From Bacteroidota bacterium (lineage in GTDB: Bacteria; Bacteroidota; Bacteroidia; NORP154), in contig NVRZ01000161.1 in assembly GCA_002401055.1 (NCBI GenBank), forward strand, positions 1 through 7,116: a stretch of DNA of 7,116 nt, read 5' to 3'. Positions 1 through 6,990 of the stretch are shown in pieces; positions within the stretch are counted from its first letter, which is position 1; each line of letters starts with the position of its first letter. The notes under the pieces were generated by a model. It had not been told where the DNA came from. It saw only the letters and a list, made by a program, of their open reading frames with translations, and did no database searches. The translations under genes and the position numbers were made by a program.

Positions 1-596
1 ATAAAAAAAGCTTCATCCAGCATTCCAATTTTGTCCAGGGCTGATTTTCTCAGCAACATAAATGCACCTGATAGCACATCAACTTTATGAGCTTTATCTT
101 TATCCAGGTTACCAAGGTGATAATGATTAAATAATCCGGATTGTGGGAACAGGGAAGATAGGCCGATCATCTTAAAGAATGCAACGGATGGGGTAGGGAG
201 GCCACGCTTGGATTCCGGTAAAAAATTTCCATTTCCGTCGATCATCTTTACCCCGAGTCCTCCGCCATCTGGATTTTCATCCATAAAATTTACGCACTTG
301 AGGAAGGTGTCTTCCTCGACAATCGTATCTGGGTTCAGCAGCAAGACATACTCACCATTAGAGATACGTATTCCCTGATTATTTGCCGCCGAGAAGCCAA
401 CGTTTTCTTTGTTGGCAATTAAATTTACTTGAGGAAATTTATCGGCAAGCATCGCCACCGAACCGTCTACTGATTTGTTGTCGACAACAATAATTTCGAA
501 TGATTCAATCTTGGAGCCGGCAATGAGTACGGAGTTGATGCATTGCTCCAAGAAGTTCTTTACGTTGTAGTTTACAATGATTATAGAAAGTTTCAT
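1..596 (-). CDS. Family 2 glycosyltransferase, C-terminus cut off by window edge
   Basis: My own translation from the ATG at 594-596 stays open to the left edge, giving 198 residues. It begins MKLSIIIVNYNVKNFLEQC, the typical first beta-strand of a GT-A fold. It continues with EIIVVDNKSVDGS (nucleotide-sugar binding Asp), NVGFSAANNQG at about residues 68-78 and LLNPDT at about 87-92, the DXD-equivalent metal site of this subfamily. Near the end are LSGAFMLLRK and LDEAFF, which in relatives leads into the acidic GED(I/V)DL segment lying outside the window. Known role of the family: transfer of a sugar, often rhamnose-like, from a nucleotide-sugar donor to a growing surface polysaccharide, in the cytoplasm at the membrane. 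No signal peptide or membrane segment is visible in this part. The sugar and acceptor cannot be told. It lies 132 bp downstream of recR on the same strand, with a possible terminator between them. Confidence 0.93.
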   Translation of the reverse strand, partial: MKLSIIIVNYNVKNFLEQCINSVLIAGSKIESFEIIVVDNKSVDGSVAMLADKFPQVNLIANKENVGFSAANNQGIRISNGEYVLLLNPDTIVEEDTFLKCVNFMDENPDGGGLGVKMIDGNGNFLPESKRGLPTPSVAFFKMIGLSSLFPQSGLFNHYHLGNLDKDKAHKVDVLSGAFMLLRKSALDKIGMLDEAFF

Positions 597-688
597 GTGC
601 CAATATTGACTTTTGCGTTCACATGGAACATGCCGCGATTTTCTCTGGATTAAAGAACTCTCTCATGGTTCAATTTTTCTAACTCTGT

Positions 689-717
689 AAAAAGATGCTC
701 CTAACTTCGAAGAGCAC
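689..717 (-). terminator. Weak intrinsic terminator after recR
   Basis: Read on the minus strand, GTGCTC pairs with GAGCAT (five Watson-Crick pairs plus a closing G-U) around an 11-nt loop, followed closely by a run of five T. It sits just after the recR stop codon (729-731). The stem is short, so termination may be partial. The rest of the 597-728 gap shows no clear gene or promoter. Confidence 0.45.
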
Positions 718-728
718 AGAGTCTGAAA

Positions 729-1349
729 TTATTTGGTTGAAAGGACGCTCTCGTACGGTGTTCTATTGATGATGGAACGAGCGAGGGTTACATCATCAAC
801 AAATTCCAATTCGTCACCTACGGCTATTCCACGTGCAATAATAGTGACTGGAACTCGGTGCTGTTCTATTTTCTTGTATAAATAAAAACTGGTTGTATCT
901 CCCTCCATAGAGCTGCTTAACGCAAGGATCACCTCCTTTATTTCATCAGCTTCTATTTTGGTAATCAATGAACTAATATTGAGATCTCCCGGCCCTATAC
1001 CGTTCATAGGGTCAATTATTCCACCAAGTATGTGATATACGCCTTGATATTGCTGCGTATGTTCTATGGCCATTACGTCTCGTATATCTTCTACTACGCA
1101 TACTGTACCATGATCACGATTGAGGTCTGAACAAATTTCACATATATGGATATCAGATATGTTGTTGCAATTCTCACAGTATTGAATATCCTTTCGAAGT
1201 TTAATAATTGCCTCTCCGAAAGCCGTGGCTTCCACTTCTTCTTGATTTAGCAAGTGAAGTACGAGTCGCAGGGCGGTTCTTTTTCCAATTCCGGGAAGCC
1301 GAGAAAATTCTTCTACAGCTTTTTCTACAAGTGACGAACTAAAATTCAT
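729..1349 (-). CDS. recR: Recombination mediator protein RecR
   Basis: This 206-residue protein has the usual RecR length and domain order. A helix-hairpin-helix is at about 10-35 with the hallmark LPGIGKRTALR. A four-cysteine zinc finger has C58, C61, C70 and C73. A Toprim domain from about 82 carries VVEDIRD and the Y-HILGG-PM-GIGP segment. The C-terminal part has the ALSSSMEGDTT and ARGIAVGDELEFVDD motifs, the first being the form I associate with Bacteroidota. RecR acts with RecO (and RecF) to load RecA onto SSB-coated single-stranded DNA at gaps and stalled forks. It starts 36 nt after the stop of the decarboxylase on the same strand, so read-through from that gene is likely. No Shine-Dalgarno sequence is visible, as is normal in this phylum. 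All key residues appear intact. Confidence 0.98.
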   Translation of the reverse strand: MNFSSSLVEKAVEEFSRLPGIGKRTALRLVLHLLNQEEVEATAFGEAIIKLRKDIQYCENCNNISDIHICEICSDLNRDHGTVCVVEDIRDVMAIEHTQQYQGVYHILGGIIDPMNGIGPGDLNISSLITKIEADEIKEVILALSSSMEGDTTSFYLYKKIEQHRVPVTIIARGIAVGDELEFVDDVTLARSIINRTPYESVLSTK

Positions 1350-1353
1350 AGTT

Positions 1354-1385
1354 CAAAAATAGCATCAAATAAATTACTTAAGAAA
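1354..1385 (-). promoter_or_regulatory. Possible Bacteroidota-type promoter for recR
   Basis: On the minus strand TATTTTTG (1354-1361) matches the Bacteroidota -7 consensus TAnnTTTG exactly, and TTTC (1382-1385) lies 20 nt upstream, one base from the -33 consensus TTTG. The -7 box ends only 4 nt before the recR ATG, so a transcript from it would be nearly leaderless. This region is AT-rich, and a chance match is quite possible. Confidence 0.25.
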
Positions 1386-2837
1386 CTATTGAGGATTTGC
1401 TTCTAAAAGGTCATCTGTTTTTTGGGAAATAATTTGAAGCGCCATATCTATGGTTCTCAAATGCGATCTAAAGGCGAGCACGGCAAGCCTAAGTGTAAAG
1501 ATTCCTTCAAGGTCTGTAGAAGACAAAAATACCCTGCCATCTTTGAGTATTTCTTGCAGTAGTTTTTTGTTGAATTCATTGGCATCCCCGGATTTTGGTA
1601 CATATCTGAATGTTACAACAGATAACTCGGGTTCTCCGCCTGTTTCAAAGCCTGGAACTTCACTTATTTTGGAATGGAAATAATGAGCCAATAGTAGTTT
1701 TTCTTCGAGACATGCAACAAAAGGGGCGGTGCCACATAATTTAAGTGGTAACCACATTCTTAAAGCCCTAAAATGTTTGGTGAGTTCGGGCGATATATTC
1801 GCTGGAGACAATTCACCTTCTGTTTCGATTACGTCTTGCAGGTAATTAGCAGAGTAGCGGTGAGAATGTTGAAGGTGCTTTGCCTCTTTTACCAGAAGTA
1901 CACCAAGGCCATATGGCAGAAACAGGCTTTTGTGTGGGTCCATTACAATTGAATCAGACATTTCTATCCCTCGCAGTAAGTCTTTGCCTTTATTTGTCAT
2001 GACAAAGAATGCCCCGTAGGCACCATCGATATGAAACCAGAGGCCATGTCGTTTGGAAATACGGCCGATTGCCTCAAGCGGATCTACAGCGCCAACGTCA
2101 GTTGTTCCGGCGGCAGCGACAATTAACCAAGGGATTAAGCCTGATTCAGCGTCTTGCAATATTTGTTTTTCTAGCTCCTCAGGATTCATTCTATGATCTT
2201 CATCCATAGGGATAAATCGCCTGATTGACTCCGCGAGGCCAGCAATGTTTAAGGCTTTGTCAACGCAGTGGTGTGCCTGCTTTGTGGTATAGACTACAGA
2301 TTTTGGGTAATCTGCACCCTTTAGGCCTTTTGCATCACGAGCGGTTACAATAGCGGTTAGATTGGCGATGCTCCCGCCTGAGGAAAGATTACCCGCAGTG
2401 CTATCTGGATATCCAATCAGGTTGGCCATCCATTTAATGAGCATGTTGGTCATTCTTACGGCTCCTGGAGACGGGTAGAAGACGCCAGCATATCTATTGG
2501 TAATCGCCGCGATATAATCACCGAGTGAGGAGTAATAGATTCCACCGCCAGGTATATATGCCAAATGCCCACCAGATGCTGGATTTAGGCCAGGTTTTTC
2601 TACATTCTCACGGAAGACGTCCAGTACTGTTTCAATCTCCAAAGGATCCGTCTGGATAGGGAAGTCATAGATTCCCGCGCCTTTGTCCGCGGTTATATTA
2701 AAAGCCTTTTCATCCTCCATTTCGTTGATAAAACGCTCCGTGTAGGCTACCACTTTGTCTCGTACGTGCTTTCGTACTTCCTCATTCGGCTCCAGTGAGC
2801 TCGCCTTCTTTTCCAGTTCCAGAATCTTATCCCTCAT
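1386..2837 (-). CDS. Group II PLP-dependent amino-acid decarboxylase
   Basis: This 483-residue protein is a fold-type I PLP enzyme of the group II decarboxylase family, which includes aromatic L-amino acid, glutamate, 2,4-diaminobutyrate and related decarboxylases. Visible landmarks are PASGGHLAYIPGG at 86-98 (the N-terminal segment with the P-HP-like pattern), SSGGSIANLTA at 152-162 (phosphate binding), QAHHCVDKA at 187-195 (H189 should stack on the PLP ring), HIDGAYGA at 269-276 (D271 pairs with the ring nitrogen) and DPHKSLF at 300-306 (K303 forms the Schiff base). Y332 lies in the RYSANYLQD segment and seems to match the mobile-loop tyrosine that separates decarboxylases from aldehyde synthases, where it is Phe. 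These positions nearly coincide with the numbering of human AADC. The protein is soluble, with no signal peptide. The substrate cannot be told from sequence. It is divergent from a sodium symporter 63 bp away and leads into recR. Confidence 0.9.
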   Translation of the reverse strand: MRDKILELEKKASSLEPNEEVRKHVRDKVVAYTERFINEMEDEKAFNITADKGAGIYDFPIQTDPLEIETVLDVFRENVEKPGLNPASGGHLAYIPGGGIYYSSLGDYIAAITNRYAGVFYPSPGAVRMTNMLIKWMANLIGYPDSTAGNLSSGGSIANLTAIVTARDAKGLKGADYPKSVVYTTKQAHHCVDKALNIAGLAESIRRFIPMDEDHRMNPEELEKQILQDAESGLIPWLIVAAAGTTDVGAVDPLEAIGRISKRHGLWFHIDGAYGAFFVMTNKGKDLLRGIEMSDSIVMDPHKSLFLPYGLGVLLVKEAKHLQHSHRYSANYLQDVIETEGELSPANISPELTKHFRALRMWLPLKLCGTAPFVACLEEKLLLAHYFHSKISEVPGFETGGEPELSVVTFRYVPKSGDANEFNKKLLQEILKDGRVFLSSTDLEGIFTLRLAVLAFRSHLRTIDMALQIISQKTDDLLEANPQ

Positions 2838-2900
2838 GTCCTATTCATAACTATTCGAAAAACAGAAAGTAATGATACCATTTTCTTTTTTCTTTGTTGC
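2838..2900. promoter_or_regulatory. Divergent intergenic region between decarboxylase and symporter
   Basis: Both flanking genes must start transcription from within or near these 63 bp. The end next to the symporter is a pyrimidine-rich tract (about 2880-2897, nearly all T and C) directly before its ATG. I found no convincing TTTG/TAnnTTTG pair on either strand; the nearest is TACTTTCT on the minus strand. There is no Shine-Dalgarno sequence for either gene. The short shared spacer makes co-regulation possible, but no operator-like palindrome is visible. Confidence 0.35.
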
Positions 2901-4352
2901 ATGTCGCCAATTTTAATCTTATCGTTCATTAGCATCTACTTTCTGGTTCTGCTGGGCATTTCTTTTCTGACAAGCAAGAACTCAGATAGTGAATCCTTCT
3001 TTTTAGGTAATCGAAAGTCTCCGTGGTATGTAGTGGCGTTTGGTATGATCGGCACATCCCTATCTGGAGTTACATTTATTTCTGTTCCGGGGTGGGTAGG
3101 CGCAAGTCAGTTCTCTTACATGCAAACAGTATTGGGGTACCTGATCGGATATTTCATCATTGCCTACGTATTGTTGCCAATGTACTATCGCCTGAACTTA
3201 ACATCTATTTATTCTTATTTGGAAAAGAGGTTTGGCTACTGGTCATATAAAACCGGTGCATTCTTCTTCTTATTATCAAGAATTTTAGGTGCATCTTTTC
3301 GGTTGTTTCTGGTGGCAACGGTTTTACAGGAATTTGTTTTTAGTAGCTGGGGAATTCCGTATGAAGTTACGGTATTGATTACGATCCTATTTATTTGGCT
3401 TTATACTTATAGAGGTGGGATCAAGACCATTATATGGACAGATATGTTGCAGACATTTTTCATGCTTACAGCAGTTGGGTTGAGCATTTACCTGATCTCT
3501 AAAGACATCAATCTGAGTATTGGAGGGTTGATAGACCGAATTATGGAAAGTGATTATTCTACCACCATTTTCACCGATGATTTTAAAGCCAAAAACCATC
3601 TGGTTAAGCAGTTGCTAAGTGGAGCGTTTATTGCCATATGCATGACAGGTTTGGACCAGGACATGATGCAAAAAAATATAAGTTGTAAAAATGTGGGTGA
3701 TGCACAAAAGAACATGGTGAGCTTTAGCATTGTATTGGTGTTTGTAAACCTCGTGTTCTTGTCTTTAGGGGCACTCCTGTTCATTTATGCTGCTGAGAAG
3801 GGAATTAGCATACCTGAGAGAACAGATTTGTTGTATCCGACAATTGCCTTGAATTCTGGCTTGGGTTTGAGTATCGGGATCTTTTTCATCCTAGGTTTGG
3901 TTTCTGCAGCATATTCAAGCGCTGATTCGGCGTTGACTGCTCTTACCACTTCATTTTGCATAGATTTCTTAAGTGTTCAGCGTCTGGAAGAGGTAGAGAA
4001 AGATCGTATCAGGAAAAAAGTACACATAGGCATGTCCCTTGCATTACTCTTTGTCATAATAGCATTTCGCTATCTGATAGATAAGAGTGTAATTGACACT
4101 TTATTAAAGGTAGCCTCATATACATATGGCCCATTACTCGGTTTATTTGCTTTTGGGTTATTTACCAAAAATGGAGTGAGGGATACGTGGGTGCCTTTGG
4201 TATGCGTTATAGCGCCCGCACTTACATATGTTATAGGATTATATTCTGAGGAGTGGTTCAATGGCTACGTATTTGCCTATGAACTCCTAATTGTTAATGG
4301 ACTGCTGACTTTTCTTGGATTACTTCTTATAAGGGGCAAACGGGTATCTTAG
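2901..4352 (+). CDS. Sodium:solute symporter (SSS family)
   Basis: This 483-residue protein has about 13 hydrophobic segments, roughly at 4-24, 42-63, 73-95, 118-142, 154-170, 180-199, 236-256, 273-297, 318-345, 374-392, 402-422, 428-448 and 456-478. This fits the LeuT-fold SSS core. Family signatures include SDSESFFLGNRKSPWYV at 28-44, TYRGGIKTIIWTDMLQ at 169-184 (the GG-x-W-x-D-x-x-Q signature), GLDQDMMQKN at 250-259 and SAAYSSADSALTAL at 335-348, whose serines belong to the sodium site of the eighth core helix. It should use the inward sodium gradient to import a small solute across the inner membrane. The solute cannot be told: sugars, amino acids, carboxylates and vitamins are all known for the family. 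It is the only plus-strand gene here, divergent from the decarboxylase and convergent with the propeller gene across 27 bp. Confidence 0.95.
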   Translation: MSPILILSFISIYFLVLLGISFLTSKNSDSESFFLGNRKSPWYVVAFGMIGTSLSGVTFISVPGWVGASQFSYMQTVLGYLIGYFIIAYVLLPMYYRLNLTSIYSYLEKRFGYWSYKTGAFFFLLSRILGASFRLFLVATVLQEFVFSSWGIPYEVTVLITILFIWLYTYRGGIKTIIWTDMLQTFFMLTAVGLSIYLISKDINLSIGGLIDRIMESDYSTTIFTDDFKAKNHLVKQLLSGAFIAICMTGLDQDMMQKNISCKNVGDAQKNMVSFSIVLVFVNLVFLSLGALLFIYAAEKGISIPERTDLLYPTIALNSGLGLSIGIFFILGLVSAAYSSADSALTALTTSFCIDFLSVQRLEEVEKDRIRKKVHIGMSLALLFVIIAFRYLIDKSVIDTLLKVASYTYGPLLGLFAFGLFTKNGVRDTWVPLVCVIAPALTYVIGLYSEEWFNGYVFAYELLIVNGLLTFLGLLLIRGKRVS

Positions 4353-4379
4353 ACTTAGGAAGATAAAATAGAGTCTCTG

Positions 4380-5405
4380 TTACTTGATGGTAACCACACC
4401 ACCTTTCCAGGTGCCTATCCATTTCATGTTGTTCTCATCAATGGAGACAGCATAAACAAAGTCTTTTGTCAGAGATGAATTGGATTTGTCGTACACTGTC
4501 CACTGGTGACCATCCAGCTTCGCAAGGCCTCCCCCTCCAGTACCTATCCATACGACATCATCTTTGTCAACAGCAATGGAGTATACGGAGTTATTCGGTA
4601 AACCCGAATTGTACATGTCATACAAGGTCCAGGTAGTGTCTCTATCAAATTTTGCGACTCCTCCATTCAGCAAGCCTACCCAGATATTATCGTTTTCATC
4701 AACAGTTAGGGTAAGTACCCAGTTACTCGGAATACGAGAATTTTCCATATTGTAAACGCGCCATCCTTCACCATCATAAACGGTAAGCCCACCATCTTCC
4801 GTTCCAATCCACTTATTTCCTTTACTATCAATTGCAATTGCGTTTACAACGTCATTCGGTATTTGCGAGTTCAGCGTATTGAATACAAACCACTCTGTAC
4901 CGTTAAACTTCGTAACTCCCTGATCTCCTGCACCAACCCATATTGCACCATCCTTATCTACCGCCGTTGAAAGAATCCAATTGTGTGGAAGCAATGAATT
5001 GGTAGAATTAAAGGTGGTCCATTCATCCTCTTTGCCCTCGCTAGCTGATCTTTTGAGTCTTGCCAAACCGTTACCGTAGGTCCCCACCCACTTATTCCCT
5101 TCTGAGTCAATCGCCAAGGCATAAATTGAATTATGTGGAATTCCTGAGTTAGTGGTCAAATAGGAGGTCCACATAGAGTCCTGCAAGTTTGACAATCCTC
5201 CTTTTTCTGTAGCTATCCATTTTTCACCAGCATCGTCAATCACAATCTTAATGGCGTTATTATCGGAAAGTCCTGAATTTGCCTTTTGGTAAATTTTCCA
5301 TTCTACATCAGGCTTAACTTCCACAACTTCTTGTGCAAAAACTGAATTTGCGATGAATGCTACCGTTACTACTGAAACTACGTATCGAAAAATGCTCCCT
5401 CTCAT
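4380..5405 (-). CDS. Secreted seven-bladed Reg_prop beta-propeller protein
   Basis: From the ATG at 5403-5405 the product is 341 residues. The first 24 form a clear Sec signal peptide (MRGSIFRYVV, a hydrophobic core, then a cut after SVFA before QEVV), with no lipobox. All the rest is seven tandem repeats of about 43 residues with the pattern W-x-x-Y-x-x-x-NS-x-IP-N-x-x-x-x-I-x-VD-x-x-x-x-x-W-IGT-x-x-GGL-x-x-x-D. This is the two-component-regulator propeller (Reg_prop) repeat, and seven copies suit one closed propeller. There is no transmembrane segment, kinase, GGDEF or Por-type sorting domain after the last repeat. It probably lies in the periplasm or outside the cell and binds a partner or ligand; no catalytic role can be claimed. 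An in-frame upstream ATG (5451-5453) would add 16 residues before the signal peptide and is less likely. It lies 127 bp downstream of the NfeD gene on the same strand. Confidence 0.9.
   Translation of the reverse strand: MRGSIFRYVVSVVTVAFIANSVFAQEVVEVKPDVEWKIYQKANSGLSDNNAIKIVIDDAGEKWIATEKGGLSNLQDSMWTSYLTTNSGIPHNSIYALAIDSEGNKWVGTYGNGLARLKRSASEGKEDEWTTFNSTNSLLPHNWILSTAVDKDGAIWVGAGDQGVTKFNGTEWFVFNTLNSQIPNDVVNAIAIDSKGNKWIGTEDGGLTVYDGEGWRVYNMENSRIPSNWVLTLTVDENDNIWVGLLNGGVAKFDRDTTWTLYDMYNSGLPNNSVYSIAVDKDDVVWIGTGGGGLAKLDGHQWTVYDKSNSSLTKDFVYAVSIDENNMKWIGTWKGGVVTIK
4383..5300 (-). repeat. Seven tandem propeller-blade repeats
   Basis: Counting from the chosen start, the leading tryptophans of the repeats are W36, W79, W129, W172, W215, W259 and W302, giving spacings of 43, 50, 43, 43, 44 and 43 residues. 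The second repeat carries a charged insertion of about seven residues (KRSASEGKEDE region). The first repeat has WIAT in place of W(I/V)GT, and the third has WVGAGDQG, so these blades are the most diverged. The repeats are similar in protein but not close to identical in DNA, pointing to old duplication. Confidence 0.9.
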
Positions 5406-5411
5406 AATATA

Positions 5412-5418
5412 TCCTTCT
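5412..5418 (-). promoter_or_regulatory. Ribosome binding site that decides the propeller start
   Basis: On the minus strand AGAAGGA is followed by the six bases TATATT and then the ATG at 5403-5405. Good Shine-Dalgarno matches are rare in this window, and this one supports the downstream ATG directly before the signal peptide over the upstream one. Confidence 0.6.
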
Positions 5419-5532
5419 ATAAATTCAAAAAATGGAGTTTCAATAATAGCCATTTTTCAACGATTTACAAAATAAACTATATCTGAAAATGACGCCAATA
5501 AAGAGGGTGGTGAGCCTCAATTCGGCCTATTC

Positions 5533-6897
5533 TCAGGATTTCCGGACGAACAATTGGGAGGTTTCAAATTTTATAACCAGTACTTCTTCTCCTTCATCAA
5601 TATATCCGGTTTCTGCTACCGCATCATAAATGTCATTCTCAATCTTAACTTTTCCTGCAGGCCTCAATATCGTAGTTGCTTTTCCAGTTTTCCCGACCAG
5701 TTCTTTCTCTTTATTATCCACTCCAATGTATCCGTCGTTAGAGTCTTGCGTTGCTTGTAAAATGAGATTGCTAAAAACAGGTGACGTAACGAGCTTCGCT
5801 CCGAGCAAAACTGCCGAAGTTATAGAAAGGACTAAGGCACCTAAAACTATGATAAAGGCTCTTATAATGGTTCCTGTGTGTGTGAAGGTGAAGTCAAAAC
5901 CAACGTTATCGACCATACTCAGTGATAATCCGGTTATGGTGAATATGATTCCCAATACTCCTGCAATTCCAAAGCCTGGTATCACAAAAACTTCAAGGGC
6001 AATAAGAATAAGACCCGATACAAAAAGTAGGATTTCCCAGTTATTCGCCAATCCCTCAAGATATAGAGGTGCAAAGTAGAGAACTGCCGCAATAATAGAG
6101 GCCGCAAGCGGAAAACCAATTCCCGGCGTTTGCAATTCAAAATAGATGCCACCAATAATGATCATAATTAATATTCCGCTTAGAACTGGGTTTACCAAAA
6201 TCCCAATAATTTTTTCCAGTTGGGTTGGTTTGTACTCAATAATCTTATATTCAGTTATTCCAGCGAGCTGAAGTACTTTTTCAATAGACTCCGCCTCACC
6301 TTCACAATAGTTATTGGCAATAGCCTCTTTGGTAGTAAACGTTAGGACCTTTCCCGAATCTGAGATACCAGATAGTTTTATTCGTTCATCCACCATGGCT
6401 TCGGCTATATCTGGATTTCTGTTGGTTGCCTCAGCGGTTGATCTCATGGTTGATCTCATGTACGACTGATATTTGTCTGGCATGGCTGTGCCTTCCTGAT
6501 TCACAACTGTTGAAGCCCCAATATTTGCTCCTCGCCTCATATAGATGCTGTCACATGCAATGGAGATCAATGCTCCTGCTGATGCAGCATTGTTGTCAAT
6601 AAATACGAAAATTGGAGTTTTAGTATTCAGGATTTTCGTACGAATAGAATCTGCGTGAACAACCGTACCCCCATAGGTGTTCATGTGAATGATAATGTAA
6701 TCTGCATTCGCTTCCTCAGCCTCGGCAAATGCCTGCAAAGTTTGGCGCCAGATTCCAGGTCCAATGTCTTCCTTGATATTAAACTTGTAAACAATAGTTT
6801 TGGATTCCTGAGCTTCAGGATGCTGGGAGCTACTGCCGCTATATACCGCCAGAACACCGATTAGACAAAGAAGAAATTTCACAATCCCGTTCACCAT
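5533..6897 (-). CDS. NfeD-family membrane-bound ClpP-class serine protease
   Basis: This 454-residue protein has the full long-form NfeD layout. An N-terminal signal sequence (about 1-22) is followed by a ClpP/SppA-like protease domain (about 33-220), about five membrane segments (roughly 229-253, 259-278, 287-307, 309-328, 343-367) and a C-terminal OB-fold domain (about 397-454, LVGKTGKATTILRPAGKVKI onward). The catalytic serine is S106 in NNAASAGAL. K142 in MPDKYQSYM matches the lysine of the Ser-Lys dyad known from the archaeal homologue PH1510 (Ser97, Lys138): from K142 to the NRN motif the spacing fits without gaps. NTYGG at 73-77 forms the oxyanion-side loop, where NTPGG is more usual. 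The protease domain should face the periplasm and the OB domain the cytoplasm. Relatives usually work with a slipin/SPFH partner in membrane quality control. None is in view: the gene is preceded by a terminator and followed by the propeller gene. Confidence 0.93.
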   Translation of the reverse strand: MVNGIVKFLLCLIGVLAVYSGSSSQHPEAQESKTIVYKFNIKEDIGPGIWRQTLQAFAEAEEANADYIIIHMNTYGGTVVHADSIRTKILNTKTPIFVFIDNNAASAGALISIACDSIYMRRGANIGASTVVNQEGTAMPDKYQSYMRSTMRSTAEATNRNPDIAEAMVDERIKLSGISDSGKVLTFTTKEAIANNYCEGEAESIEKVLQLAGITEYKIIEYKPTQLEKIIGILVNPVLSGILIMIIIGGIYFELQTPGIGFPLAASIIAAVLYFAPLYLEGLANNWEILLFVSGLILIALEVFVIPGFGIAGVLGIIFTITGLSLSMVDNVGFDFTFTHTGTIIRAFIIVLGALVLSITSAVLLGAKLVTSPVFSNLILQATQDSNDGYIGVDNKEKELVGKTGKATTILRPAGKVKIENDIYDAVAETGYIDEGEEVLVIKFETSQLFVRKS

Positions 6898-6913
6898 ATT
6901 TGATTCTTTGTAC

Positions 6914-6921
6914 TAAATGTA
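6914..6921 (-). promoter_or_regulatory. Possible -7 box for the NfeD gene
   Basis: On the minus strand TACATTTA matches the Bacteroidota -7 consensus TAnnTTTG at all but the last base and ends 16 nt before the ATG. It lies at the foot of the terminator, as expected if the NfeD gene needs its own start after the upstream unit ends. I find no good -33 TTTG at the right distance, so support is weak. Confidence 0.25.
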
Positions 6922-6958
6922 ATAAAAAATCCCCCTGCAATTAATTTACAGGAGGATT
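6921..6958 (-). terminator. Strong intrinsic terminator after the DUF1573 gene
   Basis: On the minus strand AATCCTCCTG pairs with CAGGGGGATT, a ten-pair stem with one U-G wobble and an 11-nt AT-rich loop, followed directly by TTTT and more A/T. Read on the plus strand the same wobble becomes a C-A mismatch and there is no T run, so it works in the minus direction only. It lies 33 nt after the stop of the DUF1573 gene and separates it from the NfeD gene. Confidence 0.85.
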
Positions 6959-6990
6959 AAATAAAGTTTCCTTAAATCGAATTTGCCTTT

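Noticed and set aside
1450..2209. Short plus-strand open frames within the decarboxylase region.
   Set aside because: They are antisense to strongly supported active-site coding sequence and resemble nothing known.
4351..4376. Inverted repeat AGACT...AGTCT in the convergent gap between the symporter and the propeller gene.
   Set aside because: The stem has only five pairs with a 16-nt loop and no T run on either side, so I do not call it a terminator.
5506..5530. Short hairpin GAGG...CCTC just after the NfeD stop on the minus strand.
   Set aside because: It has only four pairs and a weak T tract, too little to support a terminator between the NfeD and propeller genes.
5630..6079. A 149-residue open frame on the plus strand.
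   Set aside because: It lies wholly antisense to the membrane and OB part of the NfeD gene, has low-complexity composition and no recognisable domain. It is a shadow of the real gene.
6436..6459. A perfect 12-bp tandem duplication inside the NfeD gene, giving MRSTMRST in the protein.
   Set aside because: It looked like a recent slippage insertion beside the catalytic lysine, but with both copies present the distance from K142 to the NRN motif equals that of the archaeal homologue as I recall it. The repeated form is therefore probably the family norm.
6436..6475. Possible loss of the catalytic lysine in the NfeD protease, with arginine in the MRST segment at its place.
   Set aside because: The better alignment puts the dyad lysine ten residues earlier, at K142 in MPDKYQ, so the dyad is intact.
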